A stretch of 64,000 bases of DNA from Vreelandella maris (GTDB taxonomy: Bacteria > Pseudomonadota > Gammaproteobacteria > Pseudomonadales > Halomonadaceae), in assembly GCF_013371085.1 (NCBI RefSeq), contig NZ_JABWCV010000006.1, positions 186,001 to 250,000 on the forward strand, in the 5' to 3' direction. Position numbers and translations under genes: made by a program. Positions within the stretch are counted from its first letter, which is position 1; each line of letters begins with the position of its first letter. A model generated the notes under the pieces. The model ran no database searches, had not been told where the DNA came from, and saw only the letters and a list, made by a program, of their open reading frames with translations. This document shows positions 45,010 to 52,912 of the stretch, in pieces.

Positions 45010-45068
45010 GGTAACAGCAATCGAGCCGATATCGCTGTGCTGGGATGTCGCAGGCAAAAGGGACGCAA

Positions 45069-45983
45069 ATGGAGAGTATCACTGGCGCTTTAGGCCCCCT
45101 GTTTTTATTGATTTTACTGGGCGCCGTGCTCGGCTATTGGCGTTGGCCTAGCGATACCTTCTGGCCGCAGATGGAGCGGCTTATCTATTTTGTACTGTTC
45201 CCCGCCATGCTGGTGGGAACGCTGGCGACTGCCGATGTGAGCCAAGTGCCGGTAGGGCGCCTAGCACTGGTATTGCTGGGCGCAATGGCGTTGTTTGGCA
45301 TACTGCTTTGGCGTTTACGGAGCTTGCTACGGCTTACGCCCGCTGCGTTTACCTCGGTGTTTCAAGGGGCGGTACGCTTTAATACTTATGTGGGCGTTGC
45401 TGGTGCCGCTGCGCTACACGGCAGCTTAGGAGCGACCACTGCAGCCGTCGCTGTGGCACTAATGGTACCGGTGGTGAACGTGATGTGCGTGGCGAGCTTT
45501 GTGGCCGCTGGCACGTTAGGCGGCGCTAGCGTGGGTAAAAGTGCAATGGCGCTGATTAAAAACCCGCTAATTCTGGCCTGCTTGACGGGAATTGGCCTGA
45601 ACCTTTCCGGTGTCGGTTTACCTGGTTGGAGTCAAGACACGGTCGAGCTAGCGGGGCGTGCGGCGTTGCCACTGGGGCTGGTAGCGGTAGGGGTCGCGCT
45701 GCGCCCGGCGGCGTTGCTGCGTATTGACCGCGGCGTGCTGGCTACCAATAGCGTTAAGCTGCTGCTGATGCCCGCGTTTGTCTTGGTATTAACCTGGGTG
45801 CTGCAACTGGACCCGGTCAGTCGTGACGTGGCGCTCCTGTTTGCAGCGCTGCCCACCGCTACGTCTGCCTATATTTTAGCCCGCCAACTGGGCGGAGACG
45901 CTGAACTGATGGCGGCCATTATCACCGGACAAACCCTACTGGCCATGGCGACGCTACCGTTCTGGCTACGATTGGTAAGCTGA
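45069..45983 (+). CDS. AEC-family carrier (auxin efflux carrier family)
   Basis: 304 residues, about ten transmembrane helices in two inverted halves: FLLILLGAVLGYWRWP, LIYFVLFPAMLVGTLATADV, TSVFQGAVRFNTYVGVAG, ALPLGLVAVGVALRP and LFAALPTATSAYILARQLGG. The family includes malate/malonate carriers and auxin exporters; substrate unknown. ATG 45069 has AAGGGA upstream; the longer frame starting at 45045 is less likely. It ends before a clear terminator and is not part of an operon. Confidence 0.88.
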   Translation: MESITGALGPLFLLILLGAVLGYWRWPSDTFWPQMERLIYFVLFPAMLVGTLATADVSQVPVGRLALVLLGAMALFGILLWRLRSLLRLTPAAFTSVFQGAVRFNTYVGVAGAAALHGSLGATTAAVAVALMVPVVNVMCVASFVAAGTLGGASVGKSAMALIKNPLILACLTGIGLNLSGVGLPGWSQDTVELAGRAALPLGLVAVGVALRPAALLRIDRGVLATNSVKLLLMPAFVLVLTWVLQLDPVSRDVALLFAALPTATSAYILARQLGGDAELMAAIITGQTLLAMATLPFWLRLVS

Positions 45984-46347
45984 TGGCTACGCAGTCTCAA
46001 AGCTGTAAATAAAAAATATTCGTATTTGTATTGACGAAGTAAATGAGAACTATTACAGTGTGATTGTCAGCGTTTAATGAGACGCTGGCAGCCAAGACAG
46101 CTACTAGCCAACAATTGGCGCCAGTTTACTGTCATGGTTTCTCCCTCTCATTGCTAGTCACGGTCTTTTTTGCCGCTCCCATGGAGCGGCTTTCTTTTTT
46201 CTCCATCTTGCTAATATCCCATTCCTGACGCTGCCCTGCTTTTTCGGCGGCCTCCAAAGAGCATTGCTGAGGTGTGTTTTGGCGTCTACGTTTTATACGT
46301 AATGCCTAAAAGCGCTTGTTAAACGCATGCTAATGGAGGAGTTGACC
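45984..46347. promoter_or_regulatory. Intergenic region upstream of ectD
   Basis: About 360 bases containing the terminator of the AEC gene at 46172-46200 and then about 145 bases before ectD. A TTGACG lies at 46031-46036 but is upstream of the terminator and lacks a good -10. Closer to ectD, TACGTTTTATACGTA (about 46290-46304) is a small near-palindrome and AT-rich, possibly part of an osmotically regulated promoter; no consensus could be confirmed. Confidence 0.4.
46172..46200 (+). terminator. Terminator downstream of the AEC carrier gene
   Basis: GCCGCTCC at 46172-46179 pairs with GGAGCGGC at 46183-46190, three-base loop, followed by TTTCTTTTTT. It is about 190 bases after the AEC stop. 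Ts also precede the stem, but the structure reads best for the plus strand. Confidence 0.85.
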
Positions 46348-47259
46348 ATGAACGATACTCAAGATCTTTTCCCTACTCGCTTGGAGCGAAAGTTGGGAAT
46401 GTTTGAACGCATCGATCCCGTGGTATATGGCGATGAATCCCAGCTTGCTGATGGGCCACTGAGTCGGTCGCAAATTGAGGAGTATAAGAAAAAGGGATTT
46501 CTTTCCTTTGAAAGTTTTTTTGACGCCGATGATATGCAGGTGTTTCTTCAAGAGCTGCGTGAGTACGAAGATGATGCCGATCTCAAACTTTCAGAAGGCA
46601 CGATTCTTGAACCAGGGCGCGAAGAAATACGCACCGTTTTCGGTATTCATGAAGTGTCCAAGCGTTTTCAACGTCTGACCCAGGACCCCAAGCTGTTGGC
46701 GATCGTCAAGCAATTGTTGGGCAGCGATGTCTATATCCATCAGTCACGAATCAATTATAAGCCTGGGTTCAAAGGCAAAGGGTTTGATTGGCACTCAGAC
46801 TTTGAGACATGGCATAGCGAAGATGGCATGCCGCGCATGCGCGCGCTGAGCTGTTCCATCGTGCTCACCGATAACGGTGAGTTTAATGGGCCACTGATGT
46901 TGATTCCCGGGTCGCATCGTTACTTTATCCCCTGTGTAGGGCGAACGCCGGAGAATAACTACAAGGAGTCGCTAAAAAGCCAAGAGGTGGGGGTGCCGCC
47001 AGCCAGCAGCCTGCGCGAATTAATGTTGGAGAACGATATTGAAGCGCCCAAGGGCCCCGCCGGTTCCCTGGTGATTTTCGAAAGCAATACCATGCATGGC
47101 TCCAACACGAATATGTCCTGCTGGCCGAGAAGTAATCTGTTCTTTGTTTATAACAGTGTTGAAAACACCCTTCACGACCCTTACTGCGGTAATCGGCCCC
47201 GGCCGGAGTTTCTGGCCAATCGTTCAGATTGGGAGCCGATTGAACCGCTTAAAGAGTAA
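46348..47259 (+). CDS. ectD: Ectoine hydroxylase
   Basis: 303 residues. EctD is a non-haem Fe(II)/2-oxoglutarate dioxygenase that makes 5-hydroxyectoine. The iron ligands are His and Asp in GFDWHSDFETWHSEDGMP and the distal His in ESNTMHGSN. The N-terminal LSRSQIEEYKKKGFLSFESF and the conserved SRINYKPGFKGKGFDWHSD agree with the EctD signature region. The ATG at 46348 has GGAGGAG six bases upstream; in-frame ATGs at 46327 and 46333 would cover it. ectABC are not in the window, the usual separate location in Halomonas. It converges with trmB with only 4 bases between. Confidence 0.96.
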   Translation: MNDTQDLFPTRLERKLGMFERIDPVVYGDESQLADGPLSRSQIEEYKKKGFLSFESFFDADDMQVFLQELREYEDDADLKLSEGTILEPGREEIRTVFGIHEVSKRFQRLTQDPKLLAIVKQLLGSDVYIHQSRINYKPGFKGKGFDWHSDFETWHSEDGMPRMRALSCSIVLTDNGEFNGPLMLIPGSHRYFIPCVGRTPENNYKESLKSQEVGVPPASSLRELMLENDIEAPKGPAGSLVIFESNTMHGSNTNMSCWPRSNLFFVYNSVENTLHDPYCGNRPRPEFLANRSDWEPIEPLKE

Positions 47260-47263
47260 GGCG

Positions 47264-48016
47264 TTACCCCTCTCGCCGATAAATCAAATCCCACACGCCG
47301 TGGCCGAGTTTTTCGCCGCGGGCTTCAAATTTGGTGAGTGGGCGAAACGCCGGGCGGGGCACGTAAGGGGCGGTCTCTGCGCTTGCGGTGTTGGCATAAC
47401 CGGGGGCCGCTTCCATCACTTCCGCCATCCATTCTGCGTAGGCTTCCCAGTCCGTCGCAAGATGGAAGGTGCCGCCGGGCATCAGACGAGTGCGAATCAG
47501 CTCAACAAAGGCTGGCTGCACGATACGCCGCTTGTGATGCTTTTTCTTCGGCCAGGGGTCTGGGAAGAACAGCTGCAGCGTCGTCAGCGAGCCTTCCGGC
47601 AGGCACTGTTCGAGCACGGCCAGGGCATCTTCGCGGTAAACGCGCAGGTTAGTCAGGCCGCGTTTATCCACCTCATCTAATAGTTTGCCAACGCCAGGGG
47701 CGTGCACTTCGATCCCGATAAAGTCGGTATCCGGGTGGGTTTCGGCCTGCTCAATCAGCGAGTTACCCATGCCAAAGCCGATTTCGACTACGCGCGGCGC
47801 TTGGCGCCCAAACAGCACGTCCAGGTCTTGACGGCCGTCGGCAATGGTCAGGCCGAAGCGTGGCCAAACCTCTTCTAGCCCCCGGTTTTGTGCCTGGGTC
47901 ATGCGGCCCGCGCGGATTACATAGCTTTTAATGCCGCGACGATGCAGCGGGGCATCCTGGCTTTCGGGGCTGGTGGTGGCGTTGCCTTCGGGCGCGGCAT
48001 TGTTCGTATCGGTCAT
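47264..48016 (-). CDS. trmB: tRNA (guanine-N7)-methyltransferase
   Basis: 250 residues. TrmB makes m7G46 in tRNA with S-adenosylmethionine. The SAM site is [16 protein letters not shown], followed by [15 protein letters not shown], and the substrate-site signature is [17 protein letters not shown]. The first 25 residues are a low-complexity leader. It lies 12 bases after thiG and probably belongs to a thiS-thiG-trmB operon. Confidence 0.95.
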   Translation of the reverse strand: MTDTNNAAPEGNATTSPESQDAPLHRRGIKSYVIRAGRMTQAQNRGLEEVWPRFGLTIADGRQDLDVLFGRQAPRVVEIGFGMGNSLIEQAETHPDTDFIGIEVHAPGVGKLLDEVDKRGLTNLRVYREDALAVLEQCLPEGSLTTLQLFFPDPWPKKKHHKRRIVQPAFVELIRTRLMPGGTFHLATDWEAYAEWMAEVMEAAPGYANTASAETAPYVPRPAFRPLTKFEARGEKLGHGVWDLIYRREG

Positions 48017-48028
48017 GGTGTCTCTGTA

Positions 48029-48823
48029 TCAGCCGTTAATACGGCCAGCGAAAGGAGAAGAGGGATCGGCGGACTGGCGGCGCGGCATACGGCCAGCTAA
48101 AAACGCGTCGCGGCCGGCTTCCACGGCTAGTTTCATGGCGTTGGCCATGCGTAGCGGGTCGCGAGCATGGGCAATGGCACTGTTCAACAGTACGCCGTCA
48201 CAGCCGAGCTCCATCGCCATGGCGGCATCCGACGCCGTGCCAATGCCCGCATCCACCAGCACCGGAACGTTGCTCTGCTCAACAATCAAGCGCACGTTGT
48301 GCGGGTTTTGAATGCCGTGGCCAGAGCCAATCAGCGAGCCCAGTGGCATGATGGCGCAGCAGCCCATGGCTTCCAGTTCGCGTGCCACAATGGGGTCATC
48401 GCTGGTGTAAACCATCACGTCAAAACCATCGGCAAGCAGCGTTTCAGCGGCTTTCAGGGTCTCTACCACGTTGGGGTAGAGCGTGTGGTCATCGCCGAGC
48501 ACTTCCAGTTTGACCAGGTTGTGGCCATCGAGCAGCTCGCGGGCCAAACGGCAGGTGCGCACGGCATCTTTCGCGTTGTAGCAACCAGCGGTATTGGGCA
48601 GCAGGGTGTAGCGCTCTGGCGAGATAACATCCAGTAGATTGGGCGCCTCGGCGTCCTGGCCCAAGTTGGTACGGCGTACGGCAAACGTCACTATCTCGGC
48701 ACCGCTCTGGGCAATGGCAGCACCGGTTTCGGTAAAGTCTTTATACTTGCCTGTGCCGACCAGCAGGCGCGAGTGAAAGTCGCGTCCGGCGATGGTGAGC
48801 GGAGTATCGGTTAGTTGGGTCAT
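48029..48823 (-). CDS. thiG: Thiazole synthase
   Basis: 264 residues from the ATG at 48823; the longer frame to 48970 reads antisense of thiS. ThiG joins deoxyxylulose phosphate, dehydroglycine and ThiS-carried sulfur to form thiazole phosphate. The TIM-barrel pieces [48 protein letters not shown] and [20 protein letters not shown] are conserved. thiS lies 10 bases upstream. Confidence 0.95.
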   Translation of the reverse strand: MTQLTDTPLTIAGRDFHSRLLVGTGKYKDFTETGAAIAQSGAEIVTFAVRRTNLGQDAEAPNLLDVISPERYTLLPNTAGCYNAKDAVRTCRLARELLDGHNLVKLEVLGDDHTLYPNVVETLKAAETLLADGFDVMVYTSDDPIVARELEAMGCCAIMPLGSLIGSGHGIQNPHNVRLIVEQSNVPVLVDAGIGTASDAAMAMELGCDGVLLNSAIAHARDPLRMANAMKLAVEAGRDAFLAGRMPRRQSADPSSPFAGRING

Positions 48824-48833
48824 AGTATTTCCT

Positions 48834-49040
48834 CTAGCCGCCGCCAATCGCGTGGACAACTTCCACATGGTCGCCATCGGCCAAGCGGGTATCGGCGTGT
48901 TGGCTGCGGGGGACGATCTCTTCGTTAATTTCGACGGCGATGCGACGGCCGCTAAGACCCAATTGTTCAACTAGGTCGGCGGCAGTGAGGCCGGTCGAAA
49001 GCGTATGGGGTTCACCGTTTAGACGTATCTGGATAGACAT
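48834..49040 (-). CDS. thiS: Sulfur carrier protein ThiS
   Basis: 68 residues, ubiquitin-like. It ends in the required Gly-Gly (VVHAIGGG; three glycines), which is adenylated and thiocarboxylated. [20 protein letters not shown] and [17 protein letters not shown] are typical. First gene of the thiS-thiG(-trmB) unit. Confidence 0.93.
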   Translation of the reverse strand: MSIQIRLNGEPHTLSTGLTAADLVEQLGLSGRRIAVEINEEIVPRSQHADTRLADGDHVEVVHAIGGG

Positions 49041-49165
49041 AAAGGGTCGCGTCTCATTCGTCGTGGCAATGCGTTCTCTATTGTAGCGGTTTCGAGCCGC
49101 TCAAGGTACGCCGTGGGGCAATCCGCGCGCGAAAATGAAGCAGACAAGTGAAGCAGGAGAACAAT

Positions 49166-49543
49166 GTGCAACGAGCAGATAAAGGATGGTGGTGTATAGC
49201 GGCGCTGTCAGGCGCGATGATGGTGATGCTGGGTGCCTATGCAGCGCACGGATTAGCGGCGCGTACTACCGAAGCAATGGTGAGTGCTGTGGAAACCGGT
49301 GTGCGCTACCAAGCGTGGCACACGCTTGCCATAATGATAGTGCTGGTGTGGCGCCGGGTACAACCACTGGCTGGCCAGCGCTGGGTGCTGGCCCTGTGGT
49401 CGCTGGGGGTGGTGTGTTTTTCAGGCTCGCTTTATCTCATGGCGCTGGCGGGGCTGAGTCTCGGTATTGTGACGCCGATTGGCGGCGTTTTGCTGATGGC
49501 TGGGTGGCTGGCGCTGGCCGTGATCGTTCTGAAAGCTTCGTAA
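49166..49543 (+). CDS. DUF423 small membrane protein
   Basis: 125 residues, four transmembrane helices. The family core GAYAAHGLAARTTEAM and GVRYQAWHTLAIM is present, as is FSGSLYLMALAG and TPIGGVLLMAGWLALAV. The GTG at 49166 follows AGGAG by six bases; an in-frame GTG at 49148 would overlap this site. Function unknown. It diverges from thiS. Confidence 0.88.
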   Translation: MQRADKGWWCIAALSGAMMVMLGAYAAHGLAARTTEAMVSAVETGVRYQAWHTLAIMIVLVWRRVQPLAGQRWVLALWSLGVVCFSGSLYLMALAGLSLGIVTPIGGVLLMAGWLALAVIVLKAS

Positions 49544-49565
49544 ACGGCCGATATTGATGACGTTT

Positions 49566-50180
49566 CTAGCGCTTCATGCGGTGGTTGATACGCGCTATAT
49601 CCGCTGGCGCGTCGATATCAACCAGTGTGCCCGCGTCCTGCACTGCATACTCGTGGTAGAGGGAGGCGTGGCGGCGAATAAGGGTTTTGGCACCTGTGTT
49701 GCCGTTCAAGGTTTCAAGTTCCGGCCAGAAGGTCCGCCCAAAAATGACCGGGTGGCCTGGTCGTCCGCCATGGCAGGGCCGCACGATAGTGTCACGGGTG
49801 GCTTGGTGTTGAAGTGCCAGTAGCGTATCGCGCTGAAGACAAGGCATGTCGCCCAATAAAATTGCCACCGCCTCAATGCTTTGAAGCTGGGGGTCACGGC
49901 CCAGTTCGGCCATCGCCTCCGCCAGGCTTGCCCCCAGGCCGCCGTGCGCCTGTTGAATGCGAATTAGCGGCACATCGTCAGTAAGGCCCAATAACGCAGG
50001 GTCGTCCTCTTCGCGAATCACCACGCGCAGTTGGGCAAACGCCTGCTGTGCTTGTGCAACCGAGGCGGCGAGTAAGGGCCGCCCATCGGCCAAGGACGCA
50101 CGGCGCTTGTCTTGATCGCCGAAACGCCGCGAGTAGCCGGCAGCCATCACCAAGGCGACAATGTGGCTAGGGCTTATCAT
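49566..50180 (-). CDS. MocA-like nucleotidyltransferase (molybdenum cofactor cytidylyltransferase family)
   Basis: 204 residues. The NTP site is VMAAGYSRRFGDQDKR, close to the AAGxSxRxG-K pattern; LGDMPCLQRDTLLAL and the GGRPGHPVIFGRTFW substrate loop follow. Such enzymes make molybdopterin-cytosine dinucleotide for xanthine/aldehyde oxidoreductases. It overlaps xdhC by 4 bases and faces the PaoABC-like genes, which should use that cofactor. Confidence 0.88.
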   Translation of the reverse strand: MISPSHIVALVMAAGYSRRFGDQDKRRASLADGRPLLAASVAQAQQAFAQLRVVIREEDDPALLGLTDDVPLIRIQQAHGGLGASLAEAMAELGRDPQLQSIEAVAILLGDMPCLQRDTLLALQHQATRDTIVRPCHGGRPGHPVIFGRTFWPELETLNGNTGAKTLIRRHASLYHEYAVQDAGTLVDIDAPADIARINHRMKR

Positions 50181-51178
50181 TGAGAAAGCTCACTGATAGT
50201 TTTGCCATGCTGTACCCGCACGATATCTGCCATCACGGCGAGAGCAATTTCCGCCGGTGTTTTGCTGCCCAGTGCCAGGCCAATCGGCATATGCAGGCGG
50301 TCGATCTGCGCCTCTGTTAGCCCCCCTGAGCGAATCAGCCGCTCCGCCCGGGCAGTTGATGTACGCCTTGATCCCATCACGCCTATATAAAAAGCGGGCG
50401 TGCGCACGGCTTCTATCATGGCTAGGTCATCAATACGTGGGTCATGAGTGAGCGCCACCACCGCCGTGGCGCTATGGCAAACACCGGAGGCAATGTACCG
50501 GGAAGGCAGTAGCGCTTTGACCTCTACACCCGGCACTGAAAAATCCGCGCAGGCTGCCTCGTCTGGATCGCAGACGATTACCTCAAAGCCCAGTGTCACC
50601 GCAAAGGCGGCGCAGGGGGCGGAAATCGCCGAAATACCGGCGATAATTAATCGCCTGGCGGGCGCGATGCGCATTTGAATCATCGTGGGTTGGTCATGGC
50701 CTTGCGCCTTCTGTTGTACCACGCGGGGGCCCAAGGAAGCATCCTCGCTAAAGCCGTGCGTTCCCGTGGAAACATCGACGTTACGGATTAACTGATAGTG
50801 GCCATCCAGCGTGGCCAGTAGCGTCGTTAGATGTTCCCGCGTGTCTGATGTAGAAGGCAGGCGTTCGATCAATATGTCTAAGAGGCCGCCGCAGGGAAGC
50901 GTGATGTGGGCGCTTTGAGCGTCTTCGCTGTCTCCGTAGCGCGTAATGGTGATGGTGCGATCAAATTCACCCTCGCGCAGGCGCTGGATAAAGTCCTCCT
51001 CGACACAGCCCCCCGACAGCGAGCCGATATGCTTGCCTGCTTGGTCAACCGCCATCCAGGAACCAGGCGCACGTGGGGAAGAACCAAACGTCGCAAGCAC
51101 GGTGCACAGCCAGACCGTTTTCCCTTCTTGGCACCACGTTAGCGCTTGCTCAATGACTTGCCGATCCAAATGTTGCAT
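50177..51178 (-). CDS. XdhC/CoxI-family maturation factor
   Basis: 333 residues. The N-terminal XdhC_CoxI domain has VLATFGSSPRAPGSWMAVD, GSLSGGCVEEDFIQRL and LPCGGLLDILIERL. The C-terminal Rossmann domain has IAGISAISAPCAAFAVTLGF and YIGVMGSRRTSTARAERL. XdhC proteins bind Moco, promote its sulfuration and insert it in the apo-enzyme; in E. coli PaoD plays this role for PaoABC. It is divergent from the oxidoreductase subunits, 217 bases away. Confidence 0.9.
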   Translation of the reverse strand: MQHLDRQVIEQALTWCQEGKTVWLCTVLATFGSSPRAPGSWMAVDQAGKHIGSLSGGCVEEDFIQRLREGEFDRTITITRYGDSEDAQSAHITLPCGGLLDILIERLPSTSDTREHLTTLLATLDGHYQLIRNVDVSTGTHGFSEDASLGPRVVQQKAQGHDQPTMIQMRIAPARRLIIAGISAISAPCAAFAVTLGFEVIVCDPDEAACADFSVPGVEVKALLPSRYIASGVCHSATAVVALTHDPRIDDLAMIEAVRTPAFYIGVMGSRRTSTARAERLIRSGGLTEAQIDRLHMPIGLALGSKTPAEIALAVMADIVRVQHGKTISELSQ

Positions 51179-51395
51179 TCAATCATGCTTCCTATAATTA
51201 ACAAACGGCATCCATTGCCGCCTTGGCGTAGACAGCCACCTCTAGCGTAGCGCAGCTGCTTATAAAGCATGCGTAATACGCCCTTTTTCAAGATGATTAT
51301 GCCCAAGAGTGGGGTGACGTACGCCAATTATGTCTATGCTGACATTGTGACGATATTCATTAAGTGACAGCAATGAGCAGGGAAGGCACCTATTG

Positions 51396-51962
51396 ATGAA
51401 TTCACCCGATAGCGCTGGCAAGCGTCGTGAAATTACCCCACATGGCGTGGAGCATTCGAATGTCACCTTCACAGTCAATGGAAAAAGACATGAGCTTGAA
51501 CTGGATAATCGGACAACGCTGCTAGATACGTTGCGCGAACATTTGCAGTTAACCGGCTCTAAGAAGGGCTGTGATCATGGCCAGTGCGGCGCCTGTACAG
51601 TGTTTGTGAATGGCACCCGCATCAATGCCTGCCTGACACTGGCAGTGATGCATGAAGGAGATGAGATAGCGACCGTTGAAGGGCTGGGCGATGTCGAACA
51701 TCTTGACCCCATGCAGCAAGCCTTTATCGACCATGATGGCTTTCAGTGTGGCTATTGCACCCCAGGGCAAATTTGTTCAGCCAAGGCGGTGTTGGAGGAG
51801 GTTCGGGCGGGCCTGCCCAGCCACATCACGCAGGATCTAAACACGCCTATTGAGCTCACCGACGCCGAGATTCGCGAGCGGATGTCGGGCAATCTTTGCC
51901 GCTGCGGTGCTTACTCAAACATTCTAAAAGCCATCACTCAGGTAGCGGAGGCGCACCCATGA
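51396..51962 (+). CDS. Molybdenum hydroxylase [2Fe-2S] subunit (PaoA-like)
   Basis: 188 residues. Two 2Fe-2S sites are visible: [16 protein letters not shown] plus Cys in RINACLTL, and [14 protein letters not shown] with [14 protein letters not shown]. Unlike E. coli PaoA, there is no twin-arginine signal: the N-terminus is short and polar ([17 protein letters not shown]), so the enzyme is probably cytoplasmic. The stop overlaps the FAD subunit start (ATGA). Confidence 0.92.
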   Translation: MNSPDSAGKRREITPHGVEHSNVTFTVNGKRHELELDNRTTLLDTLREHLQLTGSKKGCDHGQCGACTVFVNGTRINACLTLAVMHEGDEIATVEGLGDVEHLDPMQQAFIDHDGFQCGYCTPGQICSAKAVLEEVRAGLPSHITQDLNTPIELTDAEIRERMSGNLCRCGAYSNILKAITQVAEAHP

Positions 51963-52909
51963 GAGCCTTCGCCTATGAACGGATAACCGACCCTGCCCAG
52001 GCGGCGGCACGCGCTGCCGAGGTGCCAGGCGCCAAATTTATTGCTGGCGGCACAAATCTGCTCGATTTAATGAAGCATGAAATTGAAACGCCGACACATT
52101 TGATTGATGTCACCAAAACCGGCCTCAACGACATTACGGCTACCGATGCCGGTGGCCTGCGGGTTGGGGCGCTGGTCAGCAATAGCGACCTGTCGGCCGA
52201 CTCGCGGATCCGCAAAGACTATGCGGTGTTGAGTCGCGCCTTGGTGTCAGGGGCCTCCGGCCAGCTGCGCAATAAAGCCACCACCGGCGGCAATCTTTTA
52301 CAACGCACGCGGTGCCCCTATTTCTACGACACCGGAATGCCCTGTAATAAGCGCCAACCCGGGGCGGGCTGTGCGGCACTCGGTGATGGAGCCTCCACGC
52401 GCCAGCTGGGTATTATAGGTACATCAGAGGCGTGTATTGCCACGCACCCTTCTGACATGGCCGTGGCGCTCAGAGCACTGGATGCCGAAGTGGAAACCGC
52501 CACCCCCAGCGGCGAAACACGGCGTATGACGTTGGATGCGTTTTACCCGCTGCCCGGCGATACCCCCGAAGTTGAAAGCACGTTAAAGCCGGGCGAGATG
52601 ATCACTGGCGTGGTGCTCCCCCCGCCCGTGGTAGGCCGCCATGCCTATTATAAAGTTCGTGACCGGGCTTCTTACGCGTTTGCTCTGGTATCCGTGGCGC
52701 TGATTCAAAAGCCGGATGGAACCGGGCGTGTGGCGCTGGGCGGTGTGGCACCCAAACCCTGGCGACGCGCTGAAGCCGATGCCGAGCTGCCCAACGGCGC
52801 GCAAGCAGTCATGGCTCGACTGCTTGATGGTGCCCGCCCCACGCAAGAGAACGCCTTTAAACTGACGCTGGCAGAGCGAACGCTTGCCACGCTGCTGGCG
52901 CAGGAGTGA
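51959..52909 (+). CDS. Molybdenum hydroxylase FAD subunit (PaoB-like)
   Basis: 316 residues. The FAD-binding loop is [19 protein letters not shown], with [19 protein letters not shown] cysteine-rich insertion follows: Cys in [20 protein letters not shown], in GCAALG, and one more in [12 protein letters not shown]. This matches the PaoB type, which carries an extra [4Fe-4S] cluster. The start overlaps the 2Fe-2S gene by 4 bases, and the large subunit starts 3 bases after its stop. Confidence 0.92.
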   Translation: MRAFAYERITDPAQAAARAAEVPGAKFIAGGTNLLDLMKHEIETPTHLIDVTKTGLNDITATDAGGLRVGALVSNSDLSADSRIRKDYAVLSRALVSGASGQLRNKATTGGNLLQRTRCPYFYDTGMPCNKRQPGAGCAALGDGASTRQLGIIGTSEACIATHPSDMAVALRALDAEVETATPSGETRRMTLDAFYPLPGDTPEVESTLKPGEMITGVVLPPPVVGRHAYYKVRDRASYAFALVSVALIQKPDGTGRVALGGVAPKPWRRAEADAELPNGAQAVMARLLDGARPTQENAFKLTLAERTLATLLAQE

Positions 52910-52912
52910 CCC

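Noticed and set aside
48824-48970. N-terminal extension of ThiG
   Set aside because: It reads through the thiS gene in another frame; ThiG family proteins start close to the ATG at 48823.
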